This document shows, in pieces, positions 1-6,124 of a stretch of 11,889 nt of DNA; position 1 is the first letter of the stretch; the number at the start of each line of letters is the position of its first letter. The notes beneath the pieces were generated by a model that was given only the letters and a program-made list of their open reading frames with translations, was not told the DNA's origin and did no database searches. Made by a program: the position numbers and the translations under genes. The stretch covers positions 1-11,889 of the forward strand of contig JAQBOT010000068.1 in assembly GCA_028287885.1 (NCBI GenBank), written 5' to 3'. This DNA comes from Pedobacter sp. GTDB lineage: Bacteria > Bacteroidota > Bacteroidia > Sphingobacteriales > Sphingobacteriaceae.

Positions 1-420
1 CTTTCTTTCACTTCGGCTAAAAGCGATATTTATGCACCGAATACGGACCCAACCATCGATTATAAGGAGCATGCTTTTGATTCTTATGGTCTCATCCTTA
101 CGCCCCAAGTGATCTGGAATGTATTTAATACCAAGCCTATCAAAGTGTTTGTTGAGGTTGGAGCTGCTTTGAATTTTTCAAAGTATAACAACAATGTAAC
201 GACAATTAAATGGAGGAACACGACGGAATTGCTGATACAAAAAGAAAAGGTGGAGTTAAGCAGTTTCTACTATGCTCCACAGGCAGGTGGCGGCATTGTT
301 ATAAATAAAAGGATAGAGTTTTTTGGCAATTACATGTTTAAAGCCCAAATGAGTAATTTTGTTAATTATGGACTCGTAATGGAGCGTTTGAATGTTGGTT
401 TGAAATACTTGTTTAATTAA
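1..420 (+). CDS. Outer-membrane beta-barrel protein, C-terminal part
   Basis: The reading frame is open from the first base of the window to TAA at 418-420, so this is the last 139 residues of a longer protein whose start lies outside. The visible part alternates polar and hydrophobic residues in strand-like stretches (for example VFVEVGAALNF and FFGNYMFKAQM) separated by polar turns. It ends in LNVGLKYLFN, a pattern typical of the last strand of Bacteroidota outer-membrane barrels of the OmpA/porin-like type. It would sit in the outer membrane; the ligand or role cannot be told from this fragment. The GTG at 109 is an internal codon, not the start. It converges with the NlpC/P60 gene, with 30 bases between the stops. 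The barrel call is an inference from strand pattern and C-terminus only. Confidence 0.65.
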   Translation, partial: LSFTSAKSDIYAPNTDPTIDYKEHAFDSYGLILTPQVIWNVFNTKPIKVFVEVGAALNFSKYNNNVTTIKWRNTTELLIQKEKVELSSFYYAPQAGGGIVINKRIEFFGNYMFKAQMSNFVNYGLVMERLNVGLKYLFN

Positions 421-430
421 ATAATGCTTT

Positions 431-465
431 AAACGCTGCAAATAACAGTCTTAAAGGAAGCGTTT
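431..465. terminator. Possible bidirectional hairpin between convergent genes
   Basis: AAACGCT (431-437) is a perfect inverted copy of AGCGTTT (459-465), separated by 21 bases, spanning the junction of two convergent genes. The right arm lies in the last codons of the NlpC/P60 gene. There is no clear T-run and the loop is long, so termination is only a guess. Confidence 0.25.
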
Positions 466-1230
466 GATAATTCTGAGATTGTGGGTATAACGCTTAAGCT
501 CTTTGTTGAAGATTCCCTGATCATCAATGGGATCGATTCTCACTTTACCAGAGGCGTGAATGATTTCTTTGTTGCTTAATAGGATCCCCACATGCGTTAT
601 TCGTCCTTCGTCGTTATCGAAAAATGCCACGTCACCAGGCTGTGCAGCGGCGAGAAAGTCCACCGTAGTACCTTCTAATGCCTGCTGAGAAGCGTCTCTT
701 TTAAGCTTTATACCGGCCATTTTAAATACGATCTGCACTAATCCAGAACAATCTATTCCGAAAAGCGTGCGTCCACCCCAGAGATAAGGAGCATTTAAGA
801 AAAATAAGGCCTGCTGCAGAATGTCGCCTTCTGGACGCGTGTAGTTGACCTTAGCCGGCAAAAAGTTTACTTCAAAACGTTCTTTGCCCAGGTAACAGTT
901 GCCGTCTGAAAAGAGAGGAAGACTGCTTCCTGTAGCCAGGTAATAGTTTGTTCCATCGGCGGCTTTTAGTGTACTGTGGACTGCTGCTGGCACCAGGTAA
1001 TCGGTGCTGGCCATTTGATATTCTGCTTCGGAAATAACGGCCAATTGCTTGAAGTCTACCCAACCTTGGTATTCATCAAATGCAGTTTGCACCCGAAACC
1101 ACTTTTCTGTCTTTTGGAGGACTTGGACGTAATCGCCAAACAGCAGTTGTGAAACAATCTCGGCACGATCTGACGCTTCTGACCGAAGTGGGGCTATCGA
1201 AACCCGGCAAATTGCATGTGTTACTTCCAT
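451..1230 (-). CDS. NlpC/P60 (C40) cell-wall peptidase with SH3 domain
   Basis: A 259-residue protein with an N-terminal bacterial SH3-like region (about residues 5-70, containing WFRVQT and GWVDF) and a C-terminal NlpC/P60 cysteine peptidase domain (about 133-259). The catalytic Cys161 is in GIDCSGLV, the general-base His213 in THVGIL, and the third polar residue is probably His225 in IIHASG. WGG at 151-153, just before the active site, is usual for the family. Members of the YkfC-like type cut gamma-D-glutamyl-L-diamino acid bonds of peptidoglycan peptides. No signal peptide or lipobox is visible at the N-terminus (MEVTHAICRV), which suggests cytoplasmic recycling of muropeptides rather than wall remodelling outside. 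The start is the first ATG of the frame; no strong ribosome site precedes it. It is transcribed away from the uspA-type gene. Confidence 0.9.
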   Translation of the reverse strand: MEVTHAICRVSIAPLRSEASDRAEIVSQLLFGDYVQVLQKTEKWFRVQTAFDEYQGWVDFKQLAVISEAEYQMASTDYLVPAAVHSTLKAADGTNYYLATGSSLPLFSDGNCYLGKERFEVNFLPAKVNYTRPEGDILQQALFFLNAPYLWGGRTLFGIDCSGLVQIVFKMAGIKLKRDASQQALEGTTVDFLAAAQPGDVAFFDNDEGRITHVGILLSNKEIIHASGKVRIDPIDDQGIFNKELKRYTHNLRIIKRFL

Positions 1231-1285
1231 ATTTACTGATGCCTTAAATTAATCAACTGAATGATTTTAATGCATATGTAAGAAA

Positions 1286-1317
1286 TTTATTGAGTAAATT
1301 GTTTATTTTTATATTTA
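1286..1317 (+). promoter_or_regulatory. Candidate Bacteroidota promoter of the stress-protein gene
   Basis: TTTA (1286-1289), 20 bases, then TATATTTA (1310-1317) resembles the Bacteroidota TTTG/TAnnTTTG pair with one mismatch in each box. It would give a leader of about 35 nt before the ATG at 1357. The region is AT-rich, so chance matches are likely. Confidence 0.3.
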
Positions 1318-1356
1318 CAACAACCTCTGTTTACCTATCTAAGCCCCCTACCAGTT

Positions 1357-1806
1357 ATGAATTTAAAGAAAATCCTAATAGCGGTTGACAACAGTACGAG
1401 TGCTGAAAAAGCCGCAAAAGTCGGCTACGAAGTAGCGAAAACGTTTGATGCTGAAGTTGCTTTAGTGAACGTTATTGAACCTGTGCCTGCCAATATCAAC
1501 CCGGATATGACTCTTGCTCCAGTATTCCTGGAAACATACGACAATACAGAAGAAAACAGCCATATGCTCCTGCAGGAGATGGAGACAAAGTATAGTATGG
1601 GCGTCAGAACTACGTACCTAAGTGTAATGGATAGTGCTGCGCACGGGATAATTCATGAAGCTGCAGAATGGGGCGCTAACCTGATTGTTATTGGCACGTA
1701 TGGCCACACGGGGCTGTATCATTTTCTGATGGGCAGTGTGGCAGAACATGTAGCCAGGAAGTCGGCTTGTCCGGTCTTGATAGTACCTAACCGCGCTGAA
1801 GTTTAG
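1357..1806 (+). CDS. Universal stress protein, UspA family
   Basis: A 149-residue single-domain Usp protein, the usual length. The N-terminal strand KKILIAVDNST carries the conserved Asp11. The ATP-binding signature G-2x-G-9x-G-S is intact: Gly113, Gly116, then Gly126-Ser127 in GTYGHTGL...MGSVAEHV. The last strand CPVLIVPN (138-145) is characteristic. By family knowledge this is a cytoplasmic dimer of the ATP-binding (MJ0577/UspFG-like) type that supports survival under stress or growth arrest; its specific trigger cannot be read here. It stands alone, transcribed divergently from the NlpC/P60 gene, with a 126-bp gap that holds a weak promoter candidate. Its 3' side has a tandem repeat and then a strong hairpin terminator. 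Confidence 0.93.
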   Translation: MNLKKILIAVDNSTSAEKAAKVGYEVAKTFDAEVALVNVIEPVPANINPDMTLAPVFLETYDNTEENSHMLLQEMETKYSMGVRTTYLSVMDSAAHGIIHEAAEWGANLIVIGTYGHTGLYHFLMGSVAEHVARKSACPVLIVPNRAEV

Positions 1807-1841
1807 TATAATCCCTTATTGAAGGCGAAAGATCTCCTAAA

Positions 1842-2010
1842 TGTGCTTGAAGGATCATTATGTGCTTGAGCCAAAACCTGAACAAAAAAAGTGTGCTTGA
1901 GCCAAAACCAGAACGGGCAATACGCGCTTGGGACATAACTTAATTAAGCAATACATGCTTGAAACATAACTTAAACAAGCAATATGCGCTTAAGATTTAA
2001 ATAAGACAAG
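1842..2010 (+). repeat. Degenerate 31-bp tandem repeat, about 5 copies
   Basis: Contiguous 31-bp units start at 1861, 1892, 1923, 1954 and 1985, each opening with a form of TGTGCTTGAG. The first two share GCTTGAGCCAAAACC; units 3 and 4 share ACATAACTTAA plus AAGCAATA. A shortened 19-bp copy precedes them (1842-1860), and the fifth copy runs into the terminator stem. The unit 3/4 junction (AAGCA, five bases, TGCTT at 1946-1960) and unit 4 itself (TGCTTG...CAAGCA) can form small hairpins. There are no spacers, so it is not CRISPR. It occupies the 3' untranslated side of the stress-protein gene. Function unknown. Confidence 0.8.
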
Positions 2011-2048
2011 GCCGATATCATGTTAAATGATACCGGCCTTGTCTTATT
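2000..2048. terminator. Bidirectional hairpin terminator
   Basis: A 15-base arm at 2000-2014 (AATAAGACAAGGCCG) pairs perfectly with 2034-2048. After one A/C mismatch there is a further 6-bp stem (TATCAT 2016-2021 with ATGATA 2027-2032) around the loop GTTAA. It lies between the convergent stress-protein and ferredoxin genes and is followed by T-rich sequence on both strands, so it probably ends transcription from both sides. Confidence 0.8.
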
Positions 2049-2061
2049 ATTTGTAAGAGAA

Positions 2062-2412
2062 TTACAATTCCTGGTGCAACCAGGCCTTTTTCTCTAATAA
2101 TTCTTCTTCAGTTTCACGCACATCTTCATCGTCTACACAGCAGTCAACCGGACAAACTGCAGCACACTGCGGCTCGTCATGGAATCCCTTGCATTCTGTA
2201 CACTTATCTGAAACTATATAATACACCTCATCAGAAACAGCATCCTGAACGGCTTCCGCATCAATTTGTTGATCACCAAAGTCTATAATACCCTTTAAAT
2301 TTGTGCCATCAGAAAATCTCCAGGCAGAACCTGCATCATAAATGGCATTGTTAGGGCATTCAGGCTCACATGCTCCGCAATTTATACACTCATCTGTTAT
2401 TTTAATAGCCAT
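2062..2412 (-). CDS. 2[4Fe-4S] dicluster ferredoxin
   Basis: A 116-residue acidic ferredoxin. The first cluster motif is C9-x2-C12-x2-C15-x3-C19-P (CINCGACEPECP). The second has a stretched spacing, C71-x2-C74-x8-C83-x3-C87-P, followed by an extra C91-C92 pair. The 8-residue insert in the second motif and the acidic C-terminal tail (DDEDVRETEEELLEKK) are features of Alvin/YfhL-type ferredoxins rather than the short clostridial type. It should be a soluble low-potential electron carrier. I start it at ATG 2412 (MAIKITDEC): cluster 1 begins at once, AAGAAG precedes the ATG, and a -7 promoter box lies between here and the more upstream ATG at 2463. It is divergent from the acyl-CoA reductase gene, which suggests, without proof, a shared redox task. 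Confidence 0.92.
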   Translation of the reverse strand: MAIKITDECINCGACEPECPNNAIYDAGSAWRFSDGTNLKGIIDFGDQQIDAEAVQDAVSDEVYYIVSDKCTECKGFHDEPQCAAVCPVDCCVDDEDVRETEEELLEKKAWLHQEL

Positions 2413-2443
2413 GTCTTCTTTTAAATCTATTGCTAAGGTTAAC

Positions 2444-2455
2444 TTTGCATGCAAA
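2444..2455. promoter_or_regulatory. 12-bp palindrome in a divergent promoter region
   Basis: TTTGCATGCAAA is a perfect palindrome. Its left TTTG is the candidate -33 of the rightward gene and its right half, read on the other strand, supplies TTTG of the leftward -7 box. It could be an operator controlling both genes, or simply two abutting promoter elements. Confidence 0.35.
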
Positions 2456-2459
2456 TATA
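2452..2459 (-). promoter_or_regulatory. Candidate -7 box of the ferredoxin gene
   Basis: On the minus strand this reads TATATTTG, a perfect match to TAnnTTTG, about 40 bases before the chosen ferredoxin start at 2412. No good -33 TTTG is found at the usual distance. Confidence 0.45.
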
Positions 2460-2486
2460 ACAATCTACTTTTAAATTACTTTAGAT

Positions 2487-3506
2487 ATGCCATTCCTTAG
2501 CGCTGAAAAAATTATTATTGCTTTCAATCAATTAAGCGCCTTTATGACTGAGCCAGGTGCCGACTTCAGCAACCTAATGGAACAATCAAGCAACTATAAC
2601 GCTTGGTTTACTCTTGAAGAGGTACAACGCGCGGTTCTTTCTCTTAGCAATATGCTGAATAACACCGATCTAGAAGAATGGTTTGAAACTATTGTCATTT
2701 CACAAACACCAAAAAAGGTTGGATTGATTTTGGCTGGCAACATCCCTTTGGTAGGCTTTCATGATGTCTTATCGGTACTGGCCACCGGCAACATTGCTCT
2801 GATTAAGCTTTCATCTTCGGATGACAAGTTACTTCCCGCTTTATTGAACCAGCTTGTCATATTTGAACCTGCATTTGCAAGTCATATAGAATATACCGAA
2901 CGTTTAAAAGATTTTGACGCAATTATCGCGACGGGAAGCAACAATTCGTCACGGTACTTCGATTATTACTTTGGAAAAGTGCCTAACATCATTCGTAAGA
3001 ATAGAAACAGTGTAGCAGTCCTTACCGGAGAGGAGTCTTTTGAGTATATGAGGCTATTGGGACATGATATCTTCGACTACTTTGGTTTGGGCTGCAGAAA
3101 TGTCTCGAAGATCTTCATTCCGGAAGATTATGACATTAAGAACTTCTTTGAGCCCATCGAAGAATTCCAGCCTATAATAAACCACTTTAAATTCAACAAC
3201 AACTACGATTATAACAAGTCTATTTACCTGGTGAATGCCGTTAAACATTTCGATAATGGCTTCTTGTTGTTGAAAGAAGACACTGGCCTATCTTCACCGC
3301 TTGCAGTGACGTTCTACGAACGCTATAAAGATCTTGCGGACGTTAAGGCAAGTTTGAATGCACAAAAAGAGAATATCCAGTGTGTAGTTGCTGAAACACC
3401 ATTGGATCTTGAGTCACCACAACTGGGTTTCGGACAAAGTCAAAGTCCACGCTTATGGGATTATGCGGATAACGTAAATACAATCGTGTTTTTAAAGAGC
3501 TTGTAG
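2487..3506 (+). CDS. LuxC-family acyl-CoA reductase
   Basis: A 339-residue protein with the layout of LuxC-like acyl-CoA/fatty-acyl reductases, an aldehyde-dehydrogenase-fold family that reduces acyl-CoA or acyl thioester to aldehyde with NAD(P)H. Visible landmarks are LAGNIPLVGFHD (82-93) in the nucleotide-binding half, IIATGSNNSSRYF (146-158), and FGLGCRNVSKIFIP (199-212), where Cys203 is the likely acylated nucleophile. It is shorter than the roughly 480-residue luminescence LuxC, and no luxD, luxE or luxAB is nearby, so a light-producing role is not suggested. It starts at the first ATG, 74 bp from the divergent ferredoxin gene. Substrate and pathway are not evident from the sequence. Confidence 0.85.
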   Translation: MPFLSAEKIIIAFNQLSAFMTEPGADFSNLMEQSSNYNAWFTLEEVQRAVLSLSNMLNNTDLEEWFETIVISQTPKKVGLILAGNIPLVGFHDVLSVLATGNIALIKLSSSDDKLLPALLNQLVIFEPAFASHIEYTERLKDFDAIIATGSNNSSRYFDYYFGKVPNIIRKNRNSVAVLTGEESFEYMRLLGHDIFDYFGLGCRNVSKIFIPEDYDIKNFFEPIEEFQPIINHFKFNNNYDYNKSIYLVNAVKHFDNGFLLLKEDTGLSSPLAVTFYERYKDLADVKASLNAQKENIQCVVAETPLDLESPQLGFGQSQSPRLWDYADNVNTIVFLKSL

Positions 3507-3638
3507 TGGCTTACTAAACTTGAGCCATTAACCGCCTAGTATTCGGCAAATAGACACAAGGTTATTCATAACATACGACAAGTTATTGCCATATAACCGG
3601 CAGCGCTTGGAATATATGCGCCTAGTCTTTACATACAT

Positions 3639-3660
3639 CAGCCTCGTTTCGGGCTTCTTA
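3639..3660 (+). terminator. Weak candidate terminator after the reductase gene
   Basis: AGCCTCG-TTT-CGGGCT can fold into a short stem with one bulge and is followed by the T-rich TCTTAATTCTTATTTATT. It lies between convergent genes. The stem is short, so the call is tentative. The rest of 3507-3664 shows no gene. Confidence 0.3.
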
Positions 3661-3664
3661 ATTC

Positions 3665-3868
3665 TTATTTATTACTTAGGTTAGCCCGTACTTCTTGCAC
3701 GAAAGACAAAGACACTTTGGCAATTTCAGATGCTTGTCCATCCGACAGGCCAAGCTGTGTGATTAGGCTTTTAACCAGGATTGTCTTCTCTTCTTCCCGG
3801 CCCTTTTCTTCACCTTCTTCGATCCCCTCTTCCTTTGTTTTGTTCCGTAATGATTGAATGATTCCCAT
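3665..3868 (-). CDS. Small orphan protein resembling the Rpn nuclease C-terminal tail
   Basis: A 67-residue protein: a charged, probably helical run rich in Glu, Gly and Lys (KEEGIEEGEEKGREEEK, 12-28), then LVKSLITQLGLSDGQASEIA (32-51) and VSLSFVQEVRANL (53-65). This order, an EEG/EKG coiled stretch followed by a short helical motif with GLS...IA...S...V, is how Rpn-type (PD-(D/E)XK, recombination-promoting nuclease/putative transposase) proteins end. No nuclease domain is present: upstream in the same frame is only the ppx-like gene's sequence, with a stop at 3926-3928. It begins 20 bp after the phosphatase gene on the same strand, so it is probably co-transcribed. It may be a decayed remnant, or a stand-alone version of the short C-terminal products that inhibit full-length Rpn nucleases in E. 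coli. Family resemblance is from memory of motifs. Confidence 0.6.
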   Translation of the reverse strand: MGIIQSLRNKTKEEGIEEGEEKGREEEKTILVKSLITQLGLSDGQASEIAKVSLSFVQEVRANLSNK

Positions 3869-3888
3869 GATCTTATGTTTACACGAAT

Positions 3889-4794
3889 TTAAGAAATTAA
3901 AGAATACAATACCCCCATTTTTAGGTCAAAGGTTGATAGGCTTAAGTTTTCTATTTTTGTATTGTCCATAACATAATTGACGAGTACTGCGGCAATTACG
4001 ATCATATCTACCCTGAGGGGGATCAATCCTTCCATTTCAACTCTTTCCTGGTGCGTCGATGTAATGAGCCGCTCTGCAAGCTCCTTGTAGCCTTCAACAT
4101 CCAAGGGAGCCGAGCTCAGCTTATCTTGAGCTTCCTTGACCATCAGCAAGGTAGCAAAGCTTTCAAATGCACCGGCAGAGCCGATGAGCGTTTGTGGTTT
4201 ATGTATCTGGCAGATTGCAATCAGGTCGGAAATGGTATGCTCAAAGTGAGCTATGATTGACCGCTTATCCGAAAGGCTTAGGGGGTCTGATTTAAAGTAG
4301 GCTTGCATTAACCGGGCTGCACCGATATCATAACTCTTTTTCCAGATCAGTTCATCCGGTCTGCAAAGGATAAACTCTGTGCTTCCGCCACCTATATCCA
4401 TCACGAGAGAAGTATCATTGATCATCCCTGTGGCCTGCACACCCTTAAAGATGTACTCCGCTTCCCGATCGCCAGATATAACTTCAATATCTATTCCTGT
4501 TCTTTCCTTTGCAGCATTAACGAAATCCATGCCGTTTGAAGCACTTCGAACAGCAGAGGTCGCGGTTGCTTTCACAATATCTGCTTTGTGTTCCTGAATG
4601 GTCTTGGCAAAGGCCTCTAAAGTCAAAAGCCCTCTTTCAAAGGCTTCTGGTATTATAATGTTTTCGTTTAAGCGCCCCTCGCCAAGTCTAGCCGGGACAT
4701 CTGTCTTGTAAATAACGTTAACGATGTTATCGGCAAGATCAGCGATAATCAAGTGAAATGTATTCGTGCCTAGATCAATAACTGCAGCTGTCAT
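3889..4794 (-). CDS. Ppx/GppA-family phosphatase, short form
   Basis: A 301-residue protein of the sugar-kinase/actin-like fold that hydrolyses inorganic polyphosphate and/or pppGpp. Motifs in order: AVIDLGTNTFHLIIAD (4-19, phosphate loop 1), ATATSAVRSASNG (76-88), VISGDREAEYIF (105-116, Glu111 probably corresponding to the catalytic glutamate), LVMDIGGGSTEFIL (130-143, phosphate loop 2) and LIGSAGAFESFA (203-214). It lacks the C-terminal HD-like extension of E. coli Ppx and GppA (about 500 residues), as is common for Bacteroidota and Actinobacteria homologues. Which substrate is preferred cannot be told. The start is the ATG two bases after the ABC permease stop, so translation is probably coupled. 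The cluster of ABC exporter, phosphatase and the small Rpn-tail protein looks like one transcript. Confidence 0.93.
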   Translation of the reverse strand: MTAAVIDLGTNTFHLIIADLADNIVNVIYKTDVPARLGEGRLNENIIIPEAFERGLLTLEAFAKTIQEHKADIVKATATSAVRSASNGMDFVNAAKERTGIDIEVISGDREAEYIFKGVQATGMINDTSLVMDIGGGSTEFILCRPDELIWKKSYDIGAARLMQAYFKSDPLSLSDKRSIIAHFEHTISDLIAICQIHKPQTLIGSAGAFESFATLLMVKEAQDKLSSAPLDVEGYKELAERLITSTHQERVEMEGLIPLRVDMIVIAAVLVNYVMDNTKIENLSLSTFDLKMGVLYSLIS

Positions 4795-4796
4795 TC

Positions 4797-6119
4797 TTAA
4801 TTCTTATAGGTAAACCACTTAACCATCTCTTTCAAACTGGTTTTCTTACCGTACATTAAAATTCCGACACGGTATATTTTAGACGCTACCCAAACCGTGC
4901 CAATAAAGCCTACAACCAGCAGACCCATAGATAAAGCAAGCTGCCAATCGGGCACACCGTATGGCAAGCGCACCATCATGGCGATTGGTGAAGTAAATGG
5001 GATCATAGACAACCAGAAGGCAATGTTTCCGTAAGGGTCGTTGGTTACAACGCTTAGCGACAAGGCATAGCCAAGAAACAGTGGCATCATGACGGGCATC
5101 ATAAACTGCTGGGTTTCCGTTTCTGAGTCCACAGCGGAGCCAATTGCGGCATATAAGGCGCTGTAGAAGAGGTATCCGCCAATAAAAAAGAAAAGAAATA
5201 CGACTACAATCTTACCAACCGGGAGGTTAGTCAGACTTTTTTGAATACCGGCCATAGGTCCGGATGTGCTTGAAGCCACCTGCGATGCTTTCTTAGCACC
5301 TACCTGAACCATTTCGTTCTGTTTGAGGTCTTTTTCAGATACAAAGACCTTAACTGCTACTGCAGAGATCGTTGTGGTAAGCAAGATCCATAGAATAAAT
5401 TGTGTAAGCCCCACCAATGCTATCCCAATGATCTTGCCCATCATCAGTTGAAAAGGCTTTACTGAGGAGATGATGACTTCTATAATCCGGCTGGTTTTTT
5501 CTTCAATTACGCCGCGCATTACCTGAATTCCGTACAGCATGATGAACATAAACATGAGGATACCTGCTACATAGGCGATGATGGTACTTGCTCCGGCACT
5601 TGAATCTTCGTCTGTCCCGCCCTCTCCGATCTTTTTAACGCTAATATCAACGGATGATTTTAGTTTTTCCAGGTCCGCTTGTGAGATTCCAGATTGTTTG
5701 AGCTTCTGATTTCTGATTAACTCTTCAATATCATCAGAAATGCGACTGCTTAATGATAAACCCGCCTGCTTTGATCCTAAAACCTGAATTCCGGTGGGAT
5801 TGTCGAGCTTGAAGTCGGGAATATATAGTATATAGTCGTAGTTTGTTTTCTTTAAGGATGATTTGAGTTGAGTCAAAGGCGTATTTACATAGACATAACC
5901 GGTATTCTTTGTAGGCACAAGTTTTTCAGTAAGCGTCTTATTTTCATTAACTACTGCTATCTTGGTGAATGTCCCATTAACTCCCTGGATAGAAAAATAA
6001 ATGATTAAGCCATAAAATCCGGCAATAATGATTGGAGCTAAAAGTGTCATGATAATAAAAGACTTCTTCTTAACCCTGGAGAGGTACTCTCTCTCAATAA
6101 TAAGTAATATTTTATTCAT
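4797..6119 (-). CDS. ABC-2 type transporter permease, NatB-like
   Basis: A 440-residue inner-membrane permease. One segment spans about residues 21-43, followed by a large extracytoplasmic domain (about 45-175) and then a membrane block at about 178-199, 228-257, 302-326, 340-358 and 393-415. The amphipathic stretch MRGVIEEKTSRIIEVIISSV (201-220), just after the second span, is the hallmark of the NatB/ABC2_membrane_3 family. Relatives export sodium or small toxic compounds; substrate assignment here would be a guess. It is encoded 5 bp downstream of its ATPase and 2 bp upstream of the phosphatase gene. The inserted Lys/Ser-rich segment between the third and fourth spans (about 262-298) is predicted loop. 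Start MNKILLIIEREYLSRVKKKS has the usual positive-inside entry to the first span. Confidence 0.93.
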   Translation of the reverse strand: MNKILLIIEREYLSRVKKKSFIIMTLLAPIIIAGFYGLIIYFSIQGVNGTFTKIAVVNENKTLTEKLVPTKNTGYVYVNTPLTQLKSSLKKTNYDYILYIPDFKLDNPTGIQVLGSKQAGLSLSSRISDDIEELIRNQKLKQSGISQADLEKLKSSVDISVKKIGEGGTDEDSSAGASTIIAYVAGILMFMFIMLYGIQVMRGVIEEKTSRIIEVIISSVKPFQLMMGKIIGIALVGLTQFILWILLTTTISAVAVKVFVSEKDLKQNEMVQVGAKKASQVASSTSGPMAGIQKSLTNLPVGKIVVVFLFFFIGGYLFYSALYAAIGSAVDSETETQQFMMPVMMPLFLGYALSLSVVTNDPYGNIAFWLSMIPFTSPIAMMVRLPYGVPDWQLALSMGLLVVGFIGTVWVASKIYRVGILMYGKKTSLKEMVKWFTYKN

Positions 6120-6124
6120 GGCAC

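Larger units (their letters stand above)
2444..2473 (+). promoter_or_regulatory. Candidate promoter of the acyl-CoA reductase gene
   Basis: TTTG (2444-2447), 18 bases, TACTTTTA (2466-2473): the -33/-7 pattern of Bacteroidota with one mismatch in the -7 box. The leader would be very short before the ATG at 2487. Confidence 0.4.

Noticed and set aside
1842..2010. CRISPR array
   Set aside because: The 31-bp units are contiguous and diverged, with no unique spacers between them and no cas gene in the window.
2413..2463. Longer ferredoxin start at 2463
   Set aside because: The extra 17 residues lack homology-like features, and the -7 box TATATTTG lies inside this stretch; ATG 2412 begins directly before the first cluster motif.
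3507..3664. Further copies of the 31-bp unit after the reductase gene
   Set aside because: CTTGAGCCA (3519-3527) and GCGCTTGG (3603-3610) echo the unit, but there is no consistent period and the matches are too short to separate from chance.
4051..4597. Rightward open frames opposite the phosphatase gene
   Set aside because: Shadows of the strongly supported Ppx/GppA coding frame, with no motif of their own.
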